Origin: an uncultured Schlesneria sp.
GTDB lineage: Bacteria > Planctomycetota > Planctomycetia > Planctomycetales > Planctomycetaceae
Assembly: GCA_903858935.1 (NCBI GenBank)
Contig: CAIOKO010000138.1
Coordinates: 1-64,000 of the forward strand
Length of the DNA: 64,000 nucleotides
Direction: 5' to 3'
The position numbers and the translations under genes are program-made. This document shows positions 43,820-53,024 of this stretch, in pieces (the stretch's first letter is position 1; each line of letters opens with the position of its first letter). Under the pieces are notes generated by a model that saw nothing but the letters and a program-made list of their open reading frames with translations, had not been told where the DNA came from and ran no database searches.

Positions 43820-45304
43820 TCAGAGCGTTTTCAGGTATTCAAGAACCGCTCGCTTTTCAGGCTCAGTGAGACTCTCCGGAAACGAATGGCCAGCGGAACT
43901 TTTTCCCGGCAGGCTGGTGTCGAAGTAGCGACGACGTTGTGCCGGTGTGGTTATTGACTTCGGTACCTTGTCAAAATGTTCGATTTCCAGGCCGACTCGG
44001 TTCTGATCGTAGCCATCTTCCGTTCGCTTCCAGACAGCGGGACGTGACTCGCTGTGCATCAGGTGCCAGAGTGTGGGAACACTTCCATTGTGAAGGTAAG
44101 GCGCACTGGCCCAAATACCGTCCAGCGGCGGCGGGACATACCCGACCGGGTCGACTTCGACGTGGTCTTCCCCAAACCGGCTTAACCAGCCTTTTTTCAT
44201 CCACGTCCGATGCTCCGGCGTCAGTGACTTCATTCGCAGCGTGTCGGTACCGATTTCGTCGAGAGGGATTGTCGTCTGTTCGTACTTTCCCTCTGGCCCA
44301 TAAGTTCCATGGCAGCGCGCACAATTCTGGTTAAAAACTTGTTCACCCTTTGACGCCAAGTCGCGATTGATTTCGAAGGGATATTTGGGTGGCTCGACTG
44401 ACTCGATCCACGCCAGGATATCAGCAAATTCCGGTTCCCATTTGGTTAATTGCTCTGGAGTGACTTTGGGCAACAGGATGAACTGCATGATCGGGCGAGC
44501 TGTTTTTGGTGCGAAGCCATCGATATATAGCGAACTCTTCTTCCGAACGTTCCAGAACGGGGGTGCATCGACGTCATGATGCAGCAACGGAGGCAATCTG
44601 CGAGTCAGATCAACAGTCATGTCAGGGTTTCGATAGGCTCCCAGTACAATTCCAAACACAACGGCGTTGGTCGTGCCGTCGGACATGTTGAGTGGCGTTT
44701 GGATTGAGCCATAATCGAGATGGGAAAGAGCCTTACCGAGATTGAGCTTCACGGCTCGGATGTCTTCGCTGAAGGTTTGCAGCGCCGTGTGTGAGTTCGG
44801 CAGACCGGGAACGGTTTGACCTGCCACTTTTCCGCCATGGCAGGCGAGACAGTTCATAGACCAATTTCCGTCACGATCAACGACGTATCCAAGTGCAGGG
44901 CGGTTGCCGTCTACATCGCTGGGGTCAGGAATCACGCCGTAATACGAAAACGTCAGCCGTCGGCGAGTTGCGGCGTCACTTTTTTCTGCTTTTGATTTTT
45001 CAGGTTCCGGCCAGACGGTCCATAATGAATCAAAAACTTCGTTGTCGAAGTCGGGTGGAAGGTACTGATGCGTTCTTAGATTGTCATAACCCCGCGCCAC
45101 CGCCGTGGCAATTTCAGCTCCGTCAGCACTTGATGAGGTCGAACTTGCCAGCAGTAACAACAGGCTTCCAAGGAAAAATGCGCGTCGCCAATTTTCCGCG
45201 ATTTGAGACGGGTTTGACAGAACACCAGATCCCGCATATATCGCCCAAGCGAAGGTGGAGTCCCCTTGCACTTCGGTGGTTTGAACCCGATGGAACGTTC
45301 GCAT
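43820..45304 (-). CDS. exported di-heme c-type cytochrome
   Basis: A 494-residue protein with two heme-attachment motifs, CLACH at 152-156 and CARCH at 328-332, so it should carry two covalent c-type hemes outside the cytoplasm. The size and wide heme spacing resemble the RoxA/MauG-like di-heme group (peroxidases and oxygenases) rather than small electron carriers. Which member it is cannot be settled by eye. The hydrophobic export segment (RRAFFLGSLLLLLASSTSSS) only begins near residue 40, giving an unusually long N-region. The start is therefore uncertain: ATG at 45304 is used, an ATG at 45376 is longer, and no good start lies nearer the segment. It is divergent from the MFS transporter gene. 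Confidence 0.85.
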   Translation of the reverse strand: MRTFHRVQTTEVQGDSTFAWAIYAGSGVLSNPSQIAENWRRAFFLGSLLLLLASSTSSSADGAEIATAVARGYDNLRTHQYLPPDFDNEVFDSLWTVWPEPEKSKAEKSDAATRRRLTFSYYGVIPDPSDVDGNRPALGYVVDRDGNWSMNCLACHGGKVAGQTVPGLPNSHTALQTFSEDIRAVKLNLGKALSHLDYGSIQTPLNMSDGTTNAVVFGIVLGAYRNPDMTVDLTRRLPPLLHHDVDAPPFWNVRKKSSLYIDGFAPKTARPIMQFILLPKVTPEQLTKWEPEFADILAWIESVEPPKYPFEINRDLASKGEQVFNQNCARCHGTYGPEGKYEQTTIPLDEIGTDTLRMKSLTPEHRTWMKKGWLSRFGEDHVEVDPVGYVPPPLDGIWASAPYLHNGSVPTLWHLMHSESRPAVWKRTEDGYDQNRVGLEIEHFDKVPKSITTPAQRRRYFDTSLPGKSSAGHSFPESLTEPEKRAVLEYLKTL

Positions 45305-45454
45305 GGCCACTTTAATCACAGTCCCTTTTTCCTTAAGATTCAGCGGAGCATACACGTATCCGATGTCAAATGGCATCGATACAGGAGTTTATCACCATCG
45401 TCCATTCCGACTTTTGTGCTGCCGACGGTTGAAGGCTTTGCCTGAACATTCATT

Positions 45455-46861
45455 GTGGTGTTCGCAACCGGCAAAGAGCGTTCCCCAAACAACGGGGTGA
45501 AAAGGACTGGAACCGACTTGTTATTGCCGGCTCAAAACCCCAATCGCGATCAGGTCGCGAAACCACCGAACCCGAATCCTCTTTTGCCTCAGGAAAAGGC
45601 TCTCAAGCGGGATCTACGGTTAAGTATCGGTGACGGCACCGCTTATGGCGTGATGATCGGCGTTGGAGAAACGTATCTGCAGGCGTTTGTCCTGGAGATT
45701 GGAAAGGGAGAGATCTTTGCAGCGCTGATCGCAACCGTTCCGCAGTTGATCGGCAGTCTGCTTCAACTGATTTCCCCAACAGCCGTGCGATTGTTGGGAT
45801 CGCACAAGTGGTGGGTTGTCTTTTGTGCTGGCTTTCAAGGATTATGCTTTTTCCCGCTGATACTGGCAGCCTGGTTCGGCTCGATCTCGGAACCCGCCGT
45901 TTTACTCGTCGCATCCTTTTATTGGGCCACGAGTTTAGGGGCTGGACCGGCCTGGAATACGTGGCAAGGGACGATTATCCCTCGCGATATTCGGGCGCGA
46001 TTCTTTGCCAAACGGGCTCGACTATGTCAATTGGCAACACTTGCGGGGTTCCTGGGAGGTGGATTTGCACTGAAGGCAGCTCAGGCGGAAGGGAATGCTG
46101 TCCCTCTTTTCGCGATTTTGTTTGGCATTGCCATGGCCTGCCGGGCGATCTCGACACTTTGCCTGAGCCTTCAGAGTGAACCGTTTCCAATTCCTCCCAA
46201 GATGCGATTTCTTTCACTTGGTGAGCAATGGCATCGTTTCTCACGAGGATCGTCAGGTCGGCTGCTTGTGTTTGCGGTGGGAATGCAGGTTGGCGTGTAT
46301 ATCGCCGGGCCGTTTTTTGTGCCGTACATGTTCAAAGTACTGGGATTTAAATACCACCACTATGCAATGTTAATCGGAGCTTCGTTTGTCGCCAAATTCA
46401 TTTCGCTGCGATATTGGGGAAAGTTGGCACACCGAACAGGAGCACATCGATTACTGTGGATTGGTTCGCTTGGCCTTGTCCCACTGGCAGGCGGTTGGGT
46501 CGTGAGCGGCAATTACATCTGGCTGATGTCTCTGCAACTGGTGGCCGGCGCCGCATGGGGGGCGTATGAACTGGCTCTGGTTTTGTTATTCTTCGAAACG
46601 ATTCACGAATCGGAACGAACCAGCCTTTTGACGCTGTATAACGTCGCGAACAGTATTGCGCTAGCAGTGGGGTCGCTGATTGGGGCTGCGATTATCAATG
46701 GACTGGGAATCTCGGCCGCATCCTATTTATGGGTTTTTGCGGCGTCGACATTATTTCGTGCATTTGCCTTGCTGCTCCTCAGACGAGTTCGAGCGACACC
46801 AGTTGAAACTGCGACAACAAATCGCTCGGCAAGCACGTTGCCCGCCGGTCAATCGAGTTAA
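45455..46861 (+). CDS. MFS-type transporter
   Basis: A 468-residue protein with about twelve hydrophobic helices between residues 60 and 450, fitting a major facilitator superfamily transporter. The cytoplasmic loop phrase RDIRARFFAKRAR after helix 4 and RYWGKLAHRTGAHR between helices 8 and 9 are MFS-like. The N-terminal 55 residues are polar and Pro/Asn-rich, which may mean the true start lies downstream of the GTG at 45455; a TTG near 45518 is one alternative. The substrate cannot be inferred. It is divergent from the di-heme cytochrome gene. Confidence 0.82.
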   Translation: MVFATGKERSPNNGVKRTGTDLLLPAQNPNRDQVAKPPNPNPLLPQEKALKRDLRLSIGDGTAYGVMIGVGETYLQAFVLEIGKGEIFAALIATVPQLIGSLLQLISPTAVRLLGSHKWWVVFCAGFQGLCFFPLILAAWFGSISEPAVLLVASFYWATSLGAGPAWNTWQGTIIPRDIRARFFAKRARLCQLATLAGFLGGGFALKAAQAEGNAVPLFAILFGIAMACRAISTLCLSLQSEPFPIPPKMRFLSLGEQWHRFSRGSSGRLLVFAVGMQVGVYIAGPFFVPYMFKVLGFKYHHYAMLIGASFVAKFISLRYWGKLAHRTGAHRLLWIGSLGLVPLAGGWVVSGNYIWLMSLQLVAGAAWGAYELALVLLFFETIHESERTSLLTLYNVANSIALAVGSLIGAAIINGLGISAASYLWVFAASTLFRAFALLLLRRVRATPVETATTNRSASTLPAGQSS

Positions 46862-46862
46862 A

Positions 46863-46899
46863 AAAGAAACTCCTGCAAGAAGGGGGTTCCTGCAGGAGC
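46863..46899 (-). terminator. hairpin with minus-strand T-run
   Basis: CTCCTGCA at 46870-46877 pairs with TGCAGGAG at 46891-46898. Read on the minus strand the stem is followed by TTTCTTTTTT, so it would stop transcripts coming from the 47223-48131 gene, 325 bases away, and may also protect the MFS gene. Confidence 0.5.
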
Positions 46900-47222
46900 T
46901 CCATGCGTCTGGGATTGATAAAAAATGCCGGAACGACGAACCCTTGTATCAACGCATGGGAAGAAAATGCTCAACCAGCTTCAGAAATAAACGTGTATAA
47001 ATTGCCAGGTGAAACCACTCAGGCATCAGACATTAACGCATTTGCCGTGCCAGAGACTTCAGATTCAAAATTCTGAGAAATCCAGCCGAAAATCGAGTTA
47101 TTTGCAAGAAGACTTGCAAAGCACGAAACAAAAACCGCAGCATTCTAATCCATATGCTCGATCATGAGACTGTTGGAATGCGGATAACCGATTGAGCCGC
47201 AACCGGCGCCAAACGTCGATTG
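46900..47222. other. 323-base gap without a supported gene
   Basis: It is AT-richer than its surroundings and has a small hairpin near 47102-47118 (TTGCAAGAAGACTTGCAA). I see no coding sequence or other signal. Confidence 0.3.
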
Positions 47223-48131
47223 TCACGCACGTTGGTTCTGAGTACGGCTCGCTTCATCCATGCGGTAAAGTCTCCAAAGTGCCATGAAATACAGCACGAG
47301 AGTACTGATGACACCGTGTAACACGACGTAAACTCGCGTTGACAGAGTTGGCTCAACCAGACCGATCCATTCCATGGCTGCATACCATCGCAGCAAGCTG
47401 ATACCAAAGACAATGGGGATCGCAATCAGCCAGATGTAATGGTAAAGAAGTGGCCATTCCGATGTTCGAACAGGAAACAGCCATTGTCGCATTGAGAGGT
47501 GCGAACCACCCGTCGCCGCTTTGAGAAACTCGATCCAATTATTCGGAGAAGCGGCTGAGATCGTATCGACGATAATCTGTCGATGCCGCAGAAAGCCGAT
47601 CCACATCCCACAGAAAAGAGTGATATACAGCGACTGAGTAAACAGCGCATGGAGATAAACAAAAGGCAATGGGTGCTGTGAATCCAGCAGGATCCGGACG
47701 TAGGGATTCCCTTCCAGTTCCAGATCGGGGCTGTGAGCAACAGTCACCGCCATATCGAGAATTGCTCCACCAACAATAAATAATCCGCCGCAAACGGTAA
47801 TTCCCCAGGGTAATCGCGTCTTTCCCTGATTCACCAGTCGATCGAGCAGAACCAGGGCGACCAGCCCCAGTGCGGGAAGGGAATAAGCAGTATAGATGTG
47901 CAGGCGCCACGAATCGCCTGGCAACCACTCCACGAGATTTTGAGAGATTGGAAAGCCGATAAACCCTTCAATTTCTCGCCTGACATCAGATTCGAGACTT
48001 TCCTGATGAGCCAGCGAATGTAATCCGAGATCGCAGCCGATCCAGAGCAAAACAATGCTCGATGCAATCATAAATCGCCGTAATGTGACATTCTCGTTCC
48101 AGTAAACCACAGCTTCATCAGCTTGAGTCAC
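47223..48131 (-). CDS. multi-pass membrane protein, unknown function
   Basis: A 302-residue protein with about seven hydrophobic helices. The first is FMIASSIVLLWIGCDLGLH; others include LPALGLVALVLLDRL, ITVCGGLFIVGGAILDMAV, SLYITLFCGMWIGFL and IWLIAIPIVFGISLL. A soluble loop with GGSHLSMRQWLFPVR lies before the last helices. The GTG at 48131 is preferred because GGGGAG lies eight bases upstream and the alternative ATG at 48209 would overlap the previous gene by 50 bases. It starts 28 bases after the PQQ/TPR gene stop, so the two are probably one operon. The family is not recognised. Confidence 0.72.
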   Translation of the reverse strand: MTQADEAVVYWNENVTLRRFMIASSIVLLWIGCDLGLHSLAHQESLESDVRREIEGFIGFPISQNLVEWLPGDSWRLHIYTAYSLPALGLVALVLLDRLVNQGKTRLPWGITVCGGLFIVGGAILDMAVTVAHSPDLELEGNPYVRILLDSQHPLPFVYLHALFTQSLYITLFCGMWIGFLRHRQIIVDTISAASPNNWIEFLKAATGGSHLSMRQWLFPVRTSEWPLLYHYIWLIAIPIVFGISLLRWYAAMEWIGLVEPTLSTRVYVVLHGVISTLVLYFMALWRLYRMDEASRTQNQRA

Positions 48132-48159
48132 GATATTTCTCCCCGAGCCGTTTTGGTCA

Positions 48160-51100
48160 TCAGTCAGGAACCCGATCAGTTTTCGTTCGGTTTTCGTCGT
48201 CGACTGCATCAGCGGGACGGTCTGGAGCGTAGTTCATTCGAATTGTCTCCTGGGTCAATTTCAGTTCTAGAATGGCCTGTTGTGGGTCAGGGTTCAATAG
48301 GAAATAGGGAAGAACGTCGACATTTCGCCTTTCCATCAATGTTTTTCCGGTACGCTTGTCGATCACTCGCAACATCCCTTCGCTGGCAGCATTGTTTCCT
48401 TTGGGCAACAGTTTCCAGATCTGAACCAGCACTGGTGCGGCCCTTGATTGATCGAGCCCAAAAGGTTCATTCTGGAGGTCTCTCTTCCAGAGAATCTTGG
48501 GATGATGGCGATTCACTGCATAAAGCGGGCCATTGAGAAACTTCAGACGATAAGCCCCATTCGGCTGCGGCGCCTTAAGTGCACTTAAACGAGCGTTTGC
48601 ATTATTGGTTGGCAACAACTTTGAATCGGATTGTTTTGAAGCCAGTTTGTTAGCAGGAGTGACTCCAATCTCGGTTGTCAGAGCAAGATACCATCGTTCT
48701 GGATCATGCCACGCGACAATTCCTGTCATGGAATCGGCATCCACAGCCAGCGGCTCACAGATCGGAATTCCTGTTCGCGCCGCCAGCAAGTTCAGTTCGC
48801 CTTTGCGAGTCACAACCGCCAGCGTTTCGGGGTCGAGAACAGCGATCAACGAATCGGCGGGCTCAATCCGTGACCAAACCGATTGGCCATTTCGCAAATC
48901 GTGTAATTCCAGTCGAATGTTCTCTCCACGAGTCGCCGTCCAAACCAGTGAACCTCGATGATGAATCAGACTGTCGGGAGAAGAAACTCCAACCCCGTCC
49001 TCTAGTTTGCGACCATCGATCGCGCTAAGAATCTCCAGCTTGTCGCGGTCAATCCAGACAAACACATAATGATCATCCCCGAGTATCGTTGCATTGAATG
49101 GAATATCACGTCGATGCCACAACTCGCGGCCTGTCTCAGTTTCCACCGCAACAAGCATGGTTCCTTTTTGAAAACAAAGATAGGTCGGACGCACGGGACC
49201 GACTTTGCCTAAGGGGCGATTCGCAAGATCGGTAACTGTATGCAGTTTGTCGTGAACCCAAGATGGACCATCCTGAACTTTTGTTTCACCAAACGGCAAT
49301 TGCAAATCGATCGGATTAGCCCAGAGAAACTTTGAATTCGGTTCCCCCTGTTCGTCAAGCGGAGTGATGGCGAAAAGATCACTTCCCACCAATAACACAA
49401 CGATTCGCCCAACACCCCACGCCTCACGCAGCATGAAACCTGACGGGCCGCGAAATTGGGACGCCGATTTCGGCAGATCAAGTTTTCGTTCGTGGTCTTC
49501 GTCCTGACCACTTTGAAAGAAAGATTCCCCACGGAACACCACTTCGTTGCCAGTTCGATCGACAGCGACATCGATTCGTTCGGCCAGGCTTCCCGGCTCA
49601 GCATGCATCGGAACGAGCGGGCAGTAGACGCCAAAATTTCGTTCGTTTTTTGCATTGATTTCCGGGGACGTTTCAGGCCAGATCTCATTCGGCGCATTTG
49701 AGATACTATTGAGTATACTTGGATCATTCGCGATTCGCTCGGATTCAGTTTGACCGTCTGGAAACGTGGCCGAGGGAAGCTCAAGAAGAATTCGTTGTCT
49801 GACGGTTTGAGCATCCCGGGTTAGACCAAGATGATCAAAACGCCGTGCCAACCGCTCAAACGCTTCTAACGCGACGGTTGAGTCATTTGCCCCGGATGCA
49901 TCGAGCAGACGGAGTTCAACTTCGACAAACGAACTTTTCCGGAACGCCTTTTCTTCGTCAGAGACGGACAGTCGCCGACTCCAATCAAATCCTCGCCACC
50001 GATTAGCCAGCTGCTGAACAGCAAACCGATCGCGGCTTTTTCGAGCGAGCTTCAATCTGGAGAGGAATAGCTCATCAAGCCCCTCGTGCTCATTCGGCTT
50101 CGATCGACGGTATGCTTCTTCAATCAGGCCAAGTAACACGCGATCTTTCCGTACCGCCGTCGACGAGGTTTTTATCATTGAACCGTAAGGATCAAGTTCT
50201 GCAGACAAGCCTTCAAGAGAGGCTTCGACGGTCGCGACAAAATCGCCTACGGATAAAGCCGACGCGCCGATCGCTGCAGCCGCCACAAACTTATAGTCAG
50301 CGTTATCCGCCAGCTGCGTCAACTGACGAGCAAGATCTTTTCGATCAACGCCCGACCGATCCGCCTCCGTATTTGCCAGGGCCGCGATTAATGCCTGGCG
50401 ACGCAAATCGCGAGCGGGCGACGATGTCAGTCCCTCAAGGCGTTTGCGAGCGGACTCAATCTCGCCGGCTTGAAGGTCAAGTAACGCTGCCCGCACTCGA
50501 AAAGACTCGTTATTGGGGTCTCGCTCCAGTTCTTGATCGACATTTCGCCGAACATCTTCCAGTCTCGGCAGCAGCATGACCGCTTGCCGACTCGCTGCAA
50601 TCCAACCTCGTTCCGACTCGGTCAATGCTCCGAGTGGAGGTTCGCTTGACGACGATTCCGACAACAGACTTCCATCATTGGCAGCGAGTAAACTGGTACC
50701 TCCATAGCGATCGGGGACAAATAATACTGAACCGATAATCGCGGCTGGGCCACCGACTTCGGTGGTGACAGAGCGCCATCGTAAATGGCCGGTGTTAAGA
50801 TCATGTGCACGAACAGCGTCACCTTCGATGACGACGACCGTGTCTTCCGCAATTCCCGCGACAAATAGCCCTCCATTTCGCGGAACTTTCCAAAGCGGTT
50901 TGCCGTCGGGCAACTGAATCGCATGCAATTCTTCTGACTCCGGCGAAGCAAAAACGAAAATGGAGGTGCCCACCAGATCAGCGGCTTGCATCCTTTGATT
51001 AAAACGTGGATCTTTCTCAGGCAAATCAACAACTTCTGCGAATGGTTCACGCCATGATTCCCACCAGGCTTCGTGGCTGATGGAACTTCCGGCCTGACCT

Positions 51101-52788
51101 GGAACACGTACAAGATCGGATGCTGATACCGTCATTGCCGGATAACGGTATCCCCATACCAGAGTTCGAAGCAGGGGATCAATTGCCACAATGACACCGG
51201 CGCTGGTCGAGCATAACAGTAAACCATTGGACCAGACGATTGGGCAGGCGATACGTGATCGTTGCAGATCTTCTTCGATGGGAAGTGGTGCAGTCCCAAT
51301 AGCTATCGACCAGACAACCGTCCCGCGTTCCGGCTCAAGAACCAGCAGTTCCAGTTCTGTCTCCCGCTGTGCGACAACGTACAACTGGCAGTCCAGGACA
51401 AACGGGCATCCAAGAAAAAAACATCCGGTAAAGGTTCCACCAATTTCAACGGGGGCTTCCCCGACTTCCCATTCCAGCTGACCCGTCTTAACGCTGTAGC
51501 AACACAGTTTGTTGAACCTAGGTCCGGTTCGAAGACGGCTGCGCGGGGATTCACGTTCGATCCGGACCTCGCCTGATCGATCGGGCTCCTGGATCGCGAA
51601 TAACCGAGACCCATCGGCCGACATTCGACCAAAGATCGAATCGGCCTGTGCTCGCCGCTGAGCCCAGTCAGTGACGGCCGTTTGAAATGTATTATTCTCG
51701 AAACCCCGCTTTCCAATCTGTTGGAATTCAGCGTTGGCGATTTCCCATTGAGGGGTACCGGTATTCAAATCGAATGCTTTGATTTCGTCTAACGTCCGAA
51801 CAATGACTCGCTGTCCAATAACCATCGACCGAATCATCGGCGTGGGCCGAACCCCCTGGTCTCTCTGTTTTTGTTCAAGAGCATCCAGATTCGCTCGTTG
51901 AGGGACGTTAAACTCCTGTTTCCACTCGGGTAATAGTACAGGTCGATTTCGTCGCCATTCGTCAACGGACAAACGCCGCTGTGTTTGTTTATCGTCAGCT
52001 GCAGTATCGCCGTTGGGATGTTCGGTTAACCATTCGCCCAGGCGATGCGAGCGCCCGGCAACGACGACCGGCAGATTCGCATCCATACGGGAAAGCTGAC
52101 CTCTTGCAGCAACAAACTCAGGCAAGAATTTCCCGCTCTGGTGGGACTCAACGCATGCCATAAGCGCCATCACACGCTGTCGCTCGGTCGAATTGGGGTG
52201 CTTTGCAACCTTCAAAAAGGCGGCCGCTGCGTGAATATCTCTGTCGTGATCGCGCTCGTAGCAACCAATCCACCACCATGCATCAGTCGCCAACTTTGTG
52301 TCGGCAAACCGGGAAAGGAAGCCCTCGACTTCCGTAATTCCGGCAGTCCTCGCCTGTTCCCAAGCATTTTTGGCAGAAACCCGACGTTGTTCTTCAAATC
52401 GTTGACGTATTTCCACAGGCATCTGTTTCAAAAGTCGCCAGACTTCTTCGTGGGCTGAAACCTCCGTGGCACTGCTTGTCGGAACAAACGAATTCGGGCC
52501 GACCAAGACCTGATCGATCAGCGGAAGTACCCCGAGATACTCTTTCAATTCGATAGATTGTCTGATGATTTCGAGGCACTGGATAACGGACTGGTCCTGA
52601 ACAAGCTTGAGGGAGCTTGTCCGCCCCGCCTTTTCCGCCGCGGACACGGGGACAACCAGAGCTGGCCGATTAGGGTTTATGACCGCTTTCTTCGGAGGTT
52701 CAGCCCGAAGCGAGGTTAAAAAGCAGATGACGATCGCCACCGATGCGATTTGTCGAACCATCATCAATCGATATGAGTCGCCGTTCAC
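48160..52788 (-). CDS. large exported PQQ-propeller / TPR-like protein
   Basis: A 1542-residue secreted protein. The GTG start is supported by AGGAG seven bases upstream. It opens with a signal peptide (MVRQIASVAIVICFLTSLRA, about 10-29). Residues about 65-260 are TPR-like helices (EVWRLLKQMPVEIRQRF and a following tetratricopeptide-type array). Residues about 320-720 form a first PQQ-like propeller (AFDLNTGTPQWEIANAE, HDLNTGHLRWRSVTTE). Residues about 750-1000 are helical repeats. About 1080-1500 form a second propeller (AVETETGRELWHRRDIP). No catalytic motif is seen. Proteins with this mix are large envelope scaffolds or sensors in planctomycetes; the role is unknown. It is divergent from the ABC exporter across 236 bases and coupled to the membrane protein downstream. 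Confidence 0.88.
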   Translation of the reverse strand: MNGDSYRLMMVRQIASVAIVICFLTSLRAEPPKKAVINPNRPALVVPVSAAEKAGRTSSLKLVQDQSVIQCLEIIRQSIELKEYLGVLPLIDQVLVGPNSFVPTSSATEVSAHEEVWRLLKQMPVEIRQRFEEQRRVSAKNAWEQARTAGITEVEGFLSRFADTKLATDAWWWIGCYERDHDRDIHAAAAFLKVAKHPNSTERQRVMALMACVESHQSGKFLPEFVAARGQLSRMDANLPVVVAGRSHRLGEWLTEHPNGDTAADDKQTQRRLSVDEWRRNRPVLLPEWKQEFNVPQRANLDALEQKQRDQGVRPTPMIRSMVIGQRVIVRTLDEIKAFDLNTGTPQWEIANAEFQQIGKRGFENNTFQTAVTDWAQRRAQADSIFGRMSADGSRLFAIQEPDRSGEVRIERESPRSRLRTGPRFNKLCCYSVKTGQLEWEVGEAPVEIGGTFTGCFFLGCPFVLDCQLYVVAQRETELELLVLEPERGTVVWSIAIGTAPLPIEEDLQRSRIACPIVWSNGLLLCSTSAGVIVAIDPLLRTLVWGYRYPAMTVSASDLVRVPGQAGSSISHEAWWESWREPFAEVVDLPEKDPRFNQRMQAADLVGTSIFVFASPESEELHAIQLPDGKPLWKVPRNGGLFVAGIAEDTVVVIEGDAVRAHDLNTGHLRWRSVTTEVGGPAAIIGSVLFVPDRYGGTSLLAANDGSLLSESSSSEPPLGALTESERGWIAASRQAVMLLPRLEDVRRNVDQELERDPNNESFRVRAALLDLQAGEIESARKRLEGLTSSPARDLRRQALIAALANTEADRSGVDRKDLARQLTQLADNADYKFVAAAAIGASALSVGDFVATVEASLEGLSAELDPYGSMIKTSSTAVRKDRVLLGLIEEAYRRSKPNEHEGLDELFLSRLKLARKSRDRFAVQQLANRWRGFDWSRRLSVSDEEKAFRKSSFVEVELRLLDASGANDSTVALEAFERLARRFDHLGLTRDAQTVRQRILLELPSATFPDGQTESERIANDPSILNSISNAPNEIWPETSPEINAKNERNFGVYCPLVPMHAEPGSLAERIDVAVDRTGNEVVFRGESFFQSGQDEDHERKLDLPKSASQFRGPSGFMLREAWGVGRIVVLLVGSDLFAITPLDEQGEPNSKFLWANPIDLQLPFGETKVQDGPSWVHDKLHTVTDLANRPLGKVGPVRPTYLCFQKGTMLVAVETETGRELWHRRDIPFNATILGDDHYVFVWIDRDKLEILSAIDGRKLEDGVGVSSPDSLIHHRGSLVWTATRGENIRLELHDLRNGQSVWSRIEPADSLIAVLDPETLAVVTRKGELNLLAARTGIPICEPLAVDADSMTGIVAWHDPERWYLALTTEIGVTPANKLASKQSDSKLLPTNNANARLSALKAPQPNGAYRLKFLNGPLYAVNRHHPKILWKRDLQNEPFGLDQSRAAPVLVQIWKLLPKGNNAASEGMLRVIDKRTGKTLMERRNVDVLPYFLLNPDPQQAILELKLTQETIRMNYAPDRPADAVDDENRTKTDRVPD

Positions 52789-53024
52789 AACTCGCTCCTG
52801 AATAGCACTTTATGATTCTCCCGGCACCGCCGTTTTTCCGCAACTGCAGCGAGGCAAATTTTGCCCTTGATTCGGATCGCCGTAACCAAGTCCTACCCAA
52901 CTTTCTGAAATCGTTTCAATTCCAGTCTGGACGGATATCGCGCTTTGTTCTGTAATACCCGTAATCCGTTCTGAAGTGTTACTCACACAAATATTGCGTT
53001 GTTATTGGCAGGGATGCGGAACCC

